From JAVBLP01 sp052034625 (GTDB lineage: Bacteria > Elusimicrobiota > Endomicrobiia > Endomicrobiales > Endomicrobiaceae), in contig JBPOII010000006.1 in assembly GCA_052034625.1 (NCBI GenBank), positions 186,001 to 250,000 of the forward strand: a stretch of DNA of 64,000 nt, in the 5' to 3' direction. The position numbers were made by a program, and so were the translations under genes. Positions 53,296-61,211 of the stretch are shown here, piece after piece. The notes below the pieces were generated by a model. It ran no database searches, was not told the origin of the DNA, and worked only from the letters and a program-made list of their open reading frames with translations. Positions within the stretch are counted from its first letter, which is position 1. Each line of letters starts with the position of its first letter.

Positions 53296-54099
53296 TTATT
53301 TCAATCCTACAAAACCTTCTTCATTAACTATATACTGTCCATCTTCACTCAAAACAAAGTCTATATATGCTTTTACTTCGCCTTTAGGCGCACCGTTTGT
53401 ATACATATACAATGGTCTTGAATAAGGATATGCTCCGGTCAATACATTTTTTGTGTTTGCATCAACACCGTCTATGCTGACAGCTTTTACTGAAGAGCTC
53501 AAATATCCTATTCCTACATATCCTATTGCTCCGGGAGTTTTTGCAATTGTTGTAGCTATTGCCTGATTAGATGCCTGCATCAATGCTCCTGAAACAACTT
53601 TTTGTTTATTCAATGCGAGCTCTGAAAAAGTTTCAAAAGTTCCGCTTGCGCTGTCTCTTGAAACAACAACTATTTTTTCATTATCGCCGCCAACCTGTGA
53701 CCAATTAGTTACTTTTCCAGTGTAAATATCTGCTACCTGTTTTTTTGAAAGTTTAGAAACAGGATTGTCAGGATTTACGATAACTGCAATTCCGTCCATA
53801 GCAACTACATGAGCTTTAGGCTGAACTTTTTTAGAAGCTGCATTTTTAAGTTCAGAGTCTTTTATTGCTCTTGATGCATTTGCTATATCGCATGTTCCTG
53901 AGATAAGTGAGTTGATACCTACTCCTGAACCGCCGCCTCTTACAGTAAGATCTGCAGACGGATTAGCATCCATATACTCTTCTGCCGCTCTCTGAGCGAT
54001 AGGAAGAAGTGTTGTTGAACCTTCTATAATAACTTTTTCAGCAAAAACGCCGCTTACACAAAACATCATCGCTAAAGCTATAACTGACAACTTTTTCAT
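53296..54099 (-). CDS. pstS: Phosphate-binding periplasmic protein
   Basis: 267 residues. Signal peptide to about residue 20 (CVSGVFA). The mature PBP-like domain starts KVIIEGSTTLLPIAQRAAEEY and has RGGGSGVGINSLISGTCDIANASRAI and SRDSASGTFETFSE, the phosphate-contacting loops of the PstS family. It lies 42 nt after the porin stop and before the partial terminator, the usual arrangement for a highly expressed PstS. Confidence 0.95.
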   Translation of the reverse strand: MKKLSVIALAMMFCVSGVFAEKVIIEGSTTLLPIAQRAAEEYMDANPSADLTVRGGGSGVGINSLISGTCDIANASRAIKDSELKNAASKKVQPKAHVVAMDGIAVIVNPDNPVSKLSKKQVADIYTGKVTNWSQVGGDNEKIVVVSRDSASGTFETFSELALNKQKVVSGALMQASNQAIATTIAKTPGAIGYVGIGYLSSSVKAVSIDGVDANTKNVLTGAYPYSRPLYMYTNGAPKGEVKAYIDFVLSEDGQYIVNEEGFVGLK

Positions 54100-54141
54100 T
54101 TTTATCTCCTTTTTTATTGTTTATTTTTCTTATTCTATTTC

Positions 54142-55395
54142 TTAGAACTTATATGAAATATCAAACTGTGCTAAGCTTTTCGGATCCTTATTAGAACCAT
54201 TGATCTTTTCCATTGAATAATAATCAAATCCGAAAGACAAGCTCTTTGTTATACCAAGTGTCAATATGACTTCATATCCTTGGCTATTGCCTTTACCGCC
54301 ATAAGCGTCGGAATCTCCAAGACCTGCAGGAATTGCATTGGCTTCAAGATATCTGTTCATGACTTTTACCTGCCAAGTACCAAGTTCAGCTATTTTCTTG
54401 CTTCCAAACTGAACTCCGAATGCTTTTCCTTCAAGATCTTTTTCATAAACAGAGTCTTCGGTATTTTTTACAAAATCTCCAAATACTGATACCATAAGAT
54501 CGCCTAAAATATTTTCCATTTTCAACTCAATGCTTGGATTTATGCATCTGAAATCAGTCGAATTATTATCCATATAGCCGGCTTCATTACTTTTTACATC
54601 TCTGTCTTTCAGATTAAACTGCTGATATGCCAAACCTGCTTTTGCACTGAAATTACCTGATTTAAAAGATAATCCCGGCTGAACTATATAGACATCAGGC
54701 ATAAGCAATTCTTTTCTTCCTTCACCTAATGTATACCATCCGGCATTGGCAAATATGCTGACTCCGCCATCAAGCTTTTTATTATAGTTCAATGCTATAC
54801 CGTCAGGATTTATATCGCCGTCCCATACTAAATCTGTAGCATTCCAAACTTGTGATTTACCTTTAACTTTTCCTGCACTTATTGTGAAATTGGGAATACC
54901 TTTATATTGTAAGTATGCATAATCTATAAATACCGGTACCTTGTTGAAGGACTGATAAGTATGATTTGTTGAAGTAGGACTTTTATCTCCAATTCCTTTA
55001 GTAGCATCTGCAGATCCTCCTGCCATTGCACCGCTTGCAAGACCGAAAGCAGCCGTAACACTATCAAATATTCCTGCTTCTACACCTAAACGAACTCTCA
55101 TTCTTTCTCTGTTTCTTGTTTTGTTGCTGCCGCCCCAATCCATTTGATGTCTTAATCTGATGTCGCCTTTTACTGTCATACTCTGCACCCATTTCGGAAG
55201 CAAAGGATTTGTTCCGCTGAGTGACTGCTGACGCATTTCTTCTTTTGTTTCTGTTATGATCTGTTGTGCTTCACCATATGTGATCACACCTTTTTCGGCA
55301 AGGACAGTTGCAAGTTTATCAACTTCTCCTGCAAAAACTCCGCTGCTCAAAAACAATACTGCTGCTAATGTAGCTGCTACTTTTTTAAGTCTCAT
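54142..55395 (-). CDS. Putative phosphate-regulon porin
   Basis: A 417-residue exported protein: signal peptide to about residue 22 (FLSSGVFAG), a helical N-terminal segment (EVDKLATVLAEKGVITYGEAQQIITETKEEMRQQ) of the type seen in trimeric porins, then beta strands ending AQFDISYKF with a C-terminal Phe. Its position at the head of the pst operon, behind a possible Pho box, makes it a likely phosphate or polyphosphate channel, similar in context to OprO/OprP. Substrate selectivity is inferred, not shown. Confidence 0.8.
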   Translation of the reverse strand: MRLKKVAATLAAVLFLSSGVFAGEVDKLATVLAEKGVITYGEAQQIITETKEEMRQQSLSGTNPLLPKWVQSMTVKGDIRLRHQMDWGGSNKTRNRERMRVRLGVEAGIFDSVTAAFGLASGAMAGGSADATKGIGDKSPTSTNHTYQSFNKVPVFIDYAYLQYKGIPNFTISAGKVKGKSQVWNATDLVWDGDINPDGIALNYNKKLDGGVSIFANAGWYTLGEGRKELLMPDVYIVQPGLSFKSGNFSAKAGLAYQQFNLKDRDVKSNEAGYMDNNSTDFRCINPSIELKMENILGDLMVSVFGDFVKNTEDSVYEKDLEGKAFGVQFGSKKIAELGTWQVKVMNRYLEANAIPAGLGDSDAYGGKGNSQGYEVILTLGITKSLSFGFDYYSMEKINGSNKDPKSLAQFDISYKF

Positions 55396-55495
55396 TCTCT
55401 ATTTCTCCTTTTTCTTTCTTACGGCATTTTGCCGTTATTTTTGTACATCTCTGCAGAGATATTACAAAACATAAATTAAGGAGGAATAAAGAATT

Positions 55496-55512
55496 TGTTA
55501 GTTTTGTGTTAA
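55496..55512 (-). promoter_or_regulatory. Candidate Pho box upstream of the porin-pst operon
   Basis: On the minus strand, TTAACA (55507-55512) and CTAACA (55496-55501) form a direct repeat with an 11-bp period, the spacing used by PhoB/PhoP-type regulators (TTAACA-type repeats are known from Bacillus). It lies about 100 nt upstream of the porin start, next to phoR. No match to the E. coli Pho-box wording is claimed. Confidence 0.45.
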
Positions 55513-55531
55513 CAAGATTTATAAAAAAAAG

Positions 55532-55563
55532 TCCGGCATTTATAAATGATTATAAATGCCGGA
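55532..55563 (-). terminator. Rho-independent terminator after phoR
   Basis: A 13-bp stem (55532-55544 and 55551-55563; TCCGGCATTTATA) with a 6-nt loop, followed on the minus strand by an uninterrupted T run. It closes the phoB-phoR operon 41 nt after the stop. Confidence 0.9.
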
Positions 55564-55603
55564 ACTATTTATACATTAATATAGTTTGTTATTTATACAT
55601 ATA

Positions 55604-57346
55604 CTACTTTATAGGAAGCTTAATATAGAATATACTTCCTTTCCCTTCAGTACTTTCAACGAATATCTTACCATTATGTATATGTACTATATGCTTTACT
55701 ATAGAAAGGCCTAAGCCTGTGCCGCCGGTCTTTTTAGATCTTGACTTATCAACAACATAGAATCTTTCAAAAAGGCGGGCAATATGTTTTTGAGGAATAC
55801 CTATTCCTGTATCGGATACGGATATCTCTACAAAATCGCCTGATTTATCATTTAACGCTTTAATTATTATCTCGCCTTTTTCCGTATATCTCACAGCATT
55901 ATCCACAAGGTTGATAAGCAGCTGCTCTATATTTAATTCATTTGCATAAACAGTTTTAAGGCCGTCTTCTATATGTGTTTTTATTTCAATATCTTTGCCT
56001 GATATTTTTTTTCTGTAAAAATCAGCCGTATTATTTATTATTTTTTGTAATTGGATATCTTTCTTTTCAATTTCAGGGGTATTTTCAAAATATGACAGCG
56101 AAAGCAGATCGTTTACTATATTTGATAAGCGCTGTGACTGCTTTTTGATTATTTCAATATATCTTTTGCTTTCTTCCGGACTGTTTTCCTGTTCAAGAGT
56201 TTCAACAAAACCGGCTATTGCAGTTATAGGTGTTTTTAATTCATGCGATGCATTTGAAATAAAATCCTTTTTAAAATTCTCTAAGTTTTTTACTCCGGTT
56301 ATATCTTTAACGGATATAACGAACTTATCTTCGCTTTTAACTTCTGAGATCGTATATTCTAAAACTTTTTTATCAAATTCCGTTTCAGCTATAATAAAAC
56401 TTTCTTTTATATCCTTTATTTTTTCAAGATTTGCCTCTAATGTTCTATCTCTAAAATACTCCCATAAAAATCTTCCTTCCGCCGCGTCCGTAAATATATT
56501 TTTAAACTGCTTATTAAAAAGAATAGTTTTATAATCTTTGTCTACAAGAACTATACCGTTTGAAACTGAAGTTAAAACTTTATCAAGCATTTCCTTGCTT
56601 TCACTTACTTCCTTAAAGAGCTTTTCTATTTCTTCGGACATTTTATTAAATGATTCTGCAAGCTCGCCTATTTCATCATCACTCTCTACAAAAGCTTTAA
56701 CTTTTAGATCTCCTTTTGACATTTTTAAAACGGCATCTTGCATAGCGTAAATTCCGGAAGTCATTTTCTTTGAAATAAAATATGCGGCAAAAAAGGAGAT
56801 CAATATTACAAATATAAAGACTGCCGCGATATTTTTTAATGTCTGCATGGTAAAAATATTTATTTCGCTGACAGGCATACTAAGCCTTAAAACTCCATAT
56901 AGAACCCCGTCACTTTCAACAGGAACTGCCATATAAAGCATTTCTCCCTCAAAAGTAGAGCTATACCTTATAGTTTTGCCTGATGCCGCACCTGCAAGCA
57001 CTTCGCTTATTTCTTTTCTGTTTGCATGATTTGGCATTGTTGAATGATCATATTGCGAATCATATAAGACTTTTCCGGAAGCGTCCACAAGCGTTATTCT
57101 GCTGTTTAAATTCTCTGCCATACTGTTAAAAGAAGAATAGAGACTTTCTTCAGCACCGCTTATAAAAAAATCAGCGGTAAAAGGCATTATTGCTGCAGCT
57201 TTTGTATTAAGCTCCTGAGTAAAAAAACCTATATTTGCAGATCTTATATATGATCTTGCAGTTATAAAAAAGATCACTGACAAAAGCAGTGAACTGATGA
57301 TAAAGAAAGAAAATAATTTTTTAAAAAAGCCGGTCTTATTCTTCAT
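55604..57346 (-). CDS. phoR: Phosphate-regulon-type sensor histidine kinase
   Basis: A 580-residue membrane kinase: two membrane spans (about 10-30 and 170-192) flanking a periplasmic sensor domain of roughly 140 residues, a HAMP domain (about 193-245), a PAS-like region (about 250-345), HisKA with the phospho-accepting His368 (NASHELKTP) and a HATPase domain with DNAVRYTEKG, GIGIPQKHI and GGTGLGLSIVKHI. The large sensor domain is longer than in E. coli PhoR (which has almost none) and closer to Bacillus PhoR. Overlaps phoB by 11 nt; the pst genes start just beyond its terminator. Confidence 0.92.
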   Translation of the reverse strand: MKNKTGFFKKLFSFFIISSLLLSVIFFITARSYIRSANIGFFTQELNTKAAAIMPFTADFFISGAEESLYSSFNSMAENLNSRITLVDASGKVLYDSQYDHSTMPNHANRKEISEVLAGAASGKTIRYSSTFEGEMLYMAVPVESDGVLYGVLRLSMPVSEINIFTMQTLKNIAAVFIFVILISFFAAYFISKKMTSGIYAMQDAVLKMSKGDLKVKAFVESDDEIGELAESFNKMSEEIEKLFKEVSESKEMLDKVLTSVSNGIVLVDKDYKTILFNKQFKNIFTDAAEGRFLWEYFRDRTLEANLEKIKDIKESFIIAETEFDKKVLEYTISEVKSEDKFVISVKDITGVKNLENFKKDFISNASHELKTPITAIAGFVETLEQENSPEESKRYIEIIKKQSQRLSNIVNDLLSLSYFENTPEIEKKDIQLQKIINNTADFYRKKISGKDIEIKTHIEDGLKTVYANELNIEQLLINLVDNAVRYTEKGEIIIKALNDKSGDFVEISVSDTGIGIPQKHIARLFERFYVVDKSRSKKTGGTGLGLSIVKHIVHIHNGKIFVESTEGKGSIFYIKLPIK

Positions 57347-58034
57347 ATTTATATCCTACACCTCTGATATTTTTTATTGAACTTCCGTTTTTCCCTAATT
57401 TTTCTCTAAGATTTTTAATATGGACATCAACTGTTCTGTCAATTACAAGTTTATCATCTCCCCATAAATAATCCAATATTGTTTCCCTGGAGAAGACGCT
57501 TCCCGGCTTTGAAATCAAAAGTTCCAATATTTTAAATTCGCTTGTTGTAAGTTCAACTTTCTGTCCGTCTGAAAAAACATTAAACTTTTCCTTATCGATT
57601 ACTATGCGGGAAGTTTGTGCATCTTTTTCAGGCATTGTATTCGGTGCAGGTTGAACCCTTCTTAAAACCACTTTAACTCTTGCCAATAATTCTTTTACTG
57701 AAAAAGGCTTTGTTATATAATCATCGGCACCGAGCTCCAAACCTATTATTTTATCGCTTTCATCCGACTTGGCGCTTAAAAAAATGATAGGTATATCGGC
57801 TGTTTCAGGATCGCTTTTAATATACTTTGACACTTCAAGCCCGTCCATCTCCGGCATCATTATATCCAAAATTATAAGATCAGGCTTTTTTTTGCGTAAT
57901 GCTTTTGTAAAAGCCAAAGAACTTGTAAAAGATTTAACCTTAAAAAAATTCTTTTTAAGATTAACCTCTACAAGTTCCAATATATCTTCTTCATCATCAA
58001 CGATATATATTAATTTGTTCATATACTTGTTCAT
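57336..58034 (-). CDS. phoB: OmpR/PhoB-type response regulator
   Basis: A 232-residue two-domain regulator: receiver domain (DDEEDILEL; phospho-acceptor Asp57 in LIILDIMMPEMDG; Lys in ADDYITKPF) and an OmpR-type winged helix (ELTTSEFKILELLISKPG...VDVHIKNLREKLG). Two starts 12 nt apart are both ATG (58034 or 58022); the N-terminal MNKY/MNKL repeat makes the choice open and neither has a clear ribosome site. It is the first gene of the phoBR operon and the only response regulator here, next to pst. Confidence 0.92.
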   Translation of the reverse strand: MNKYMNKLIYIVDDEEDILELVEVNLKKNFFKVKSFTSSLAFTKALRKKKPDLIILDIMMPEMDGLEVSKYIKSDPETADIPIIFLSAKSDESDKIIGLELGADDYITKPFSVKELLARVKVVLRRVQPAPNTMPEKDAQTSRIVIDKEKFNVFSDGQKVELTTSEFKILELLISKPGSVFSRETILDYLWGDDKLVIDRTVDVHIKNLREKLGKNGSSIKNIRGVGYKYEE

Positions 58035-58055
58035 ATACTAATAATAGCATATTTA

Positions 58056-59204
58056 TTATTTATTGAATATCTTTTTAAAAAAATTGTCGCTCTGATACTG
58101 CTCATCTTTAGGGATCTCTCCCATAGCTTTTGCATATTCAAAGAGAGCTTTTTTCTGATTATCGTTCATAGATTTCGGAACATCTACATTTACTTTCACA
58201 TAAAGATCGCCCCTTCTTTTTGTGCCAAGCCTTGGGAAACCCTGCTCTTTAACCCTAAGCGTCGTCCCCGGCTGGGTACCTGAAGGTATTTTTACTTTGA
58301 CATTACCTTCTACAACGGGCACATCAAATTCCATACCCATAGCGGCTTGTGAAAAAGTGATCGATATATTCGTATATAGATCATCACCCTTTCTCGTAAA
58401 ATCCTTGCTGTATTTCATGTGCACGACGACATATAGATCGCCGGCAGGAGCGCCGTTTGAACCGGCATTACCGGAACCCGCAACTTTCAAAGATGTACCT
58501 TCGTCAACTCCGGGCGGGATCCTTACTTTTATGGTCTTTCTCTTTTTTACAGTTCCTTCACCTTTACATTCTTGACACGGATTATCTATAACCGTTCCTT
58601 TTCCTTTACATTGAGGACATTCCTGATTGAATGAAAAGAAACCCTGTGAATATCTGACCTGTCCTGAACCTTTACACTGTGTGCACTGTTTCGGTTTAGC
58701 ATTATCTTTTGCACCGCTGCCGTTACAAGTACCGCATTTTTCAAGTTTCGGGACTTCTATCGATATTTCGGTTCCTTTCATTACATCAAGAAAAGAAACA
58801 TCGACATCAACACGCAAATCGGCACCTCTGTGATGAGTAGTTCTCGTACCGCCTCTTCTGCCGCCTCCGCCGAAAATGTCGCCGAAAATGTCGCCGAAAA
58901 TATCGCCCATATCGCCGGAATACTGTGTATATCCACCGGCTCCGCCGAAAGGATTTCCGCCTCCGAAAGGATTTCCTCCTCCCATAGCATCATGCCCGAA
59001 TGTATCATACTGCTGTTTTTTCTGGGCATCCGACAATACTTCATAGGCTTCATTTATCTCTTTAAACTTCTCTTCAGCCTCTTTATTGCCCTGATTTTTA
59101 TCAGGATGATATTTTAATGCCAGCTTTCTATAAGCCGACTTAATTTCAGATTCGCTTGCAGTTTTTGCTACTCCAAGAACTTCATAATAATCACGCTTTG
59201 CCAT
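58056..59204 (-). CDS. dnaJ: Chaperone DnaJ
   Basis: Hsp40 co-chaperone of DnaK. Start at 59204 (MAKRDYYEVLGV) with an AAGGA site; the longer frame ahead of it is rejected. The 382-residue protein has a J domain (HPD in KYHPDKNQ), a Gly/Phe-rich linker (with three GDIF repeats encoded by a 12-bp tandem repeat), four CxxCxGxG zinc repeats (CGTCNGSG, CTQCKGSG, CPQCKGKG, CQECKGEG) and the C-terminal substrate-binding domain. A type I DnaJ. It is separated from dnaK by two genes, which is unusual. Confidence 0.97.
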   Translation of the reverse strand: MAKRDYYEVLGVAKTASESEIKSAYRKLALKYHPDKNQGNKEAEEKFKEINEAYEVLSDAQKKQQYDTFGHDAMGGGNPFGGGNPFGGAGGYTQYSGDMGDIFGDIFGDIFGGGGRRGGTRTTHHRGADLRVDVDVSFLDVMKGTEISIEVPKLEKCGTCNGSGAKDNAKPKQCTQCKGSGQVRYSQGFFSFNQECPQCKGKGTVIDNPCQECKGEGTVKKRKTIKVRIPPGVDEGTSLKVAGSGNAGSNGAPAGDLYVVVHMKYSKDFTRKGDDLYTNISITFSQAAMGMEFDVPVVEGNVKVKIPSGTQPGTTLRVKEQGFPRLGTKRRGDLYVKVNVDVPKSMNDNQKKALFEYAKAMGEIPKDEQYQSDNFFKKIFNK

Positions 59205-59311
59205 TTTTCTTTTCCTTAATATATCTATATCTTTTATATCTTTATCGTTTAGTATTATATAAAAAACAAAATTTATTTGTTTCAAATTTCATTTGTTAGA
59301 AATTTTATTTG

Positions 59312-59791
59312 TTAAAAAAATAAAACCCACACTATATAAACGCTTATCCAAATACATATTATAAGTTTTAACCCCATTCCGGTCATAAAACCTGCAAAAG
59401 CGCCGAAAGCCGCTTTAAGCGAATGTTCTGTATTTTTCCCTGCTATCATCTCTCCGGCGAAAGCACCTAAAAATGGTCCTAAGAAAATCCCTATCGGAAG
59501 AAAGAACATACCGAGAACTGCACCTATAATAGAACCCCAAACACCCGCCTTTGTTCCGCCAAACATTTTTGTACCCAATGCAGGTATCATATAATCTAAA
59601 ATAACGGATATGATGACAATTACTGCAAATATGCCTATCCATACCCAAGAAATCTCTGTACCGTAACTTGTAAATTTAAATAATAATAAAGCAATAAGAG
59701 CAAGCGGCGTCCCCGGCAACCCCGGCACCACACACCCTATAAAAGCAATCATTAAGCACAATATAGCAAAAACTATTAACGCTGATTCCAT
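59312..59791 (-). CDS. DUF456-family small membrane protein
   Basis: A 159-residue protein with about four hydrophobic spans (about 5-27, 36-60, 75-115, 125-158). Motifs GCVVPGLPGTPLALIALLLFK and GAVLGMFFLPIGIFLGPFLGAFAGEMI place it in the DUF456 family of Gly-rich membrane proteins of unknown function. Its ATG overlaps the stop of the upstream accessory gene by 16 nt. It lies between the accessory gene and dnaJ. Confidence 0.85.
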   Translation of the reverse strand: MESALIVFAILCLMIAFIGCVVPGLPGTPLALIALLLFKFTSYGTEISWVWIGIFAVIVIISVILDYMIPALGTKMFGGTKAGVWGSIIGAVLGMFFLPIGIFLGPFLGAFAGEMIAGKNTEHSLKAAFGAFAGFMTGMGLKLIICIWISVYIVWVLFF

Positions 59792-60918
59792 GTTTTAGTT
59801 TTCCTACAAAGTTGAATTGCCTCTGGGACAATTATATCTATATGTTCTGGTAGTTCTGGAGCATCAATATCCCATATAAAACGAAATTCTTGCTGATTTT
59901 CATAAATATCTTTTTTCCTAAAAAAAACTTCTGTACCAGCCGCTACTGAAGTTAAATATGTTAAAAGCTCATGATTATATGCATTTCTCTCTTTATCAAA
60001 TACATAATCCATAGCTTCAAAATACTGTTTTGGGAGATTGTGAGTTTTTATAGTTCTATCTGGCATGTATCGACATGGACCCAATCTAACGTTCAGAACA
60101 TCTTGAAGTTTATTTGCAATAATTTGTGCAAAGGCAAATGGTTTTTCTATTACAAAACAAGAATTCACATTAAACGCTTTTGCTAAATCTTCACTATTTT
60201 TAAGACTAGCACACAGTACATAACTATTAATTCCAAGACCTATTTCACTTTTGAAAGCACGACATGTATCCTCATCACGAACTTCAACAACACAGTAGCC
60301 CTCATCAACATCTCGCTGTTGATCATTTTCATGGATATAAAATTTTTTAAAAGTACTTAATCGTAATTTCCCGCTTGAAAAAAACTCATCAATATATTTT
60401 TCATCTAAATACCTATAAACAGGAGGATAGTAAGTTTCAATTCCTAGAATTCTATCAAGTAATCTTACTCGTGATTTCTCACTTTCTGTTAAAGATTCTA
60501 CTACTTCTTCGCTTATCAATATACCGTACTCATTGGTATTAAAATCATACTTATGAATACCTTTTACATATTGCGGATGTATCTCTCGTAATTCTAGAGC
60601 TCTCTCTTTTGCTTTTTCTCCAGTAAAATAGCCCATTACGACTAAGGAAGGTTGTTTTACCCAAGGCTTTTTTAAAAATCCTTTTCCTTTATGATCTTTT
60701 CCATATTCTAATTCGTCTAGTTTATCTTGTGTCGTCTTTTTAACGATTTCCCAATCTGAAATAATGTTTTCCTCTGTTTCTTTTAAAACATTCACCCATT
60801 TAAATCCACCTTCAATTTTATAAGTAGGATAAGGTTGAGATATTAGACGTTTATATCCATCTTTTTTTGTCTCCGACCATATTAGTCCATCGCCCGTTGC
60901 ATTAATTTTACAAAACAT
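59776..60918 (-). CDS. Uncharacterised accessory protein (DUF2971-like features)
   Basis: A 380-residue soluble protein with no signal peptide or membrane span that I can recognise. Around residues 165-190 it has VYRYLDEKYIDEFFSSGKLRLSTFKKF, and near the end NQQEFRFIWDID; the pattern of a Y-[KR]-[FY] start, an L-x-L-S-x-x-x-F-x loop and a late E-F/Y-R motif recalls DUF2971, a family often met next to phage-defence genes, but this is only a resemblance. Codon choice (CTA, CGT, TCT) differs from neighbours, and it sits alone between dnaK and dnaJ, so recent gain is likely. A TTAAGGA ribosome site is present. Function unknown. Confidence 0.55.
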   Translation of the reverse strand: MFCKINATGDGLIWSETKKDGYKRLISQPYPTYKIEGGFKWVNVLKETEENIISDWEIVKKTTQDKLDELEYGKDHKGKGFLKKPWVKQPSLVVMGYFTGEKAKERALELREIHPQYVKGIHKYDFNTNEYGILISEEVVESLTESEKSRVRLLDRILGIETYYPPVYRYLDEKYIDEFFSSGKLRLSTFKKFYIHENDQQRDVDEGYCVVEVRDEDTCRAFKSEIGLGINSYVLCASLKNSEDLAKAFNVNSCFVIEKPFAFAQIIANKLQDVLNVRLGPCRYMPDRTIKTHNLPKQYFEAMDYVFDKERNAYNHELLTYLTSVAAGTEVFFRKKDIYENQQEFRFIWDIDAPELPEHIDIIVPEAIQLCRKTKTWNQR

Positions 60919-61211
60919 ATCTTGTCCTTAAAGTTTATCTTTAGACTCTCATAAAATTATTAGATTTTGTGTCCTTAGCGACTAAGTATTTTGAGTTTAG
61001 ACGAGGCTTGCCGCACCATTTTTGTGCTGTTGCCTTAGTCTTTAGCACGAAGTACTAATCTTTCCGTCTTTTTTTATTTTTCAGTTGTCGTTAAAGGCTG
61101 AAAGCTTTGAGGCGAGACGAAGAAAAATAAGAACGCGGTGTACGAAAGTGAGAACGGTACATAAGTTTTTATTTTTCAAAGTCGTAGCCCAAAGCTTTCA
61201 GTCGCTATAAA
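60919..61211. other. Gene-free gap after dnaK with a long imperfect hairpin
   Basis: No ORF is credible. From about 61091 to 61206 the sequence folds into a long imperfect hairpin: GGCTGAAAGCTTTG near 61096 pairs with CAAAGCTTTCAGTC near 61189-61203, continued by GAAAAATAAGAAC against GTTTTTATTTTTC, closing on a short loop around 61144-61156. It starts directly after the dnaK stop. A smaller hairpin (CTTAGCGACTAAG, near 60974) and AGGCTTGCCGCAC...GTGCTGTTGCCT (near 61004-61035) lie closer to the accessory gene. Confidence 0.6.

Noticed and set aside
59205..59285. N-terminal extension of dnaJ by 27 residues
   Set aside because: DnaJ proteins begin directly with the J domain; the ATG of MAKRDYYEVLG has the ribosome site.
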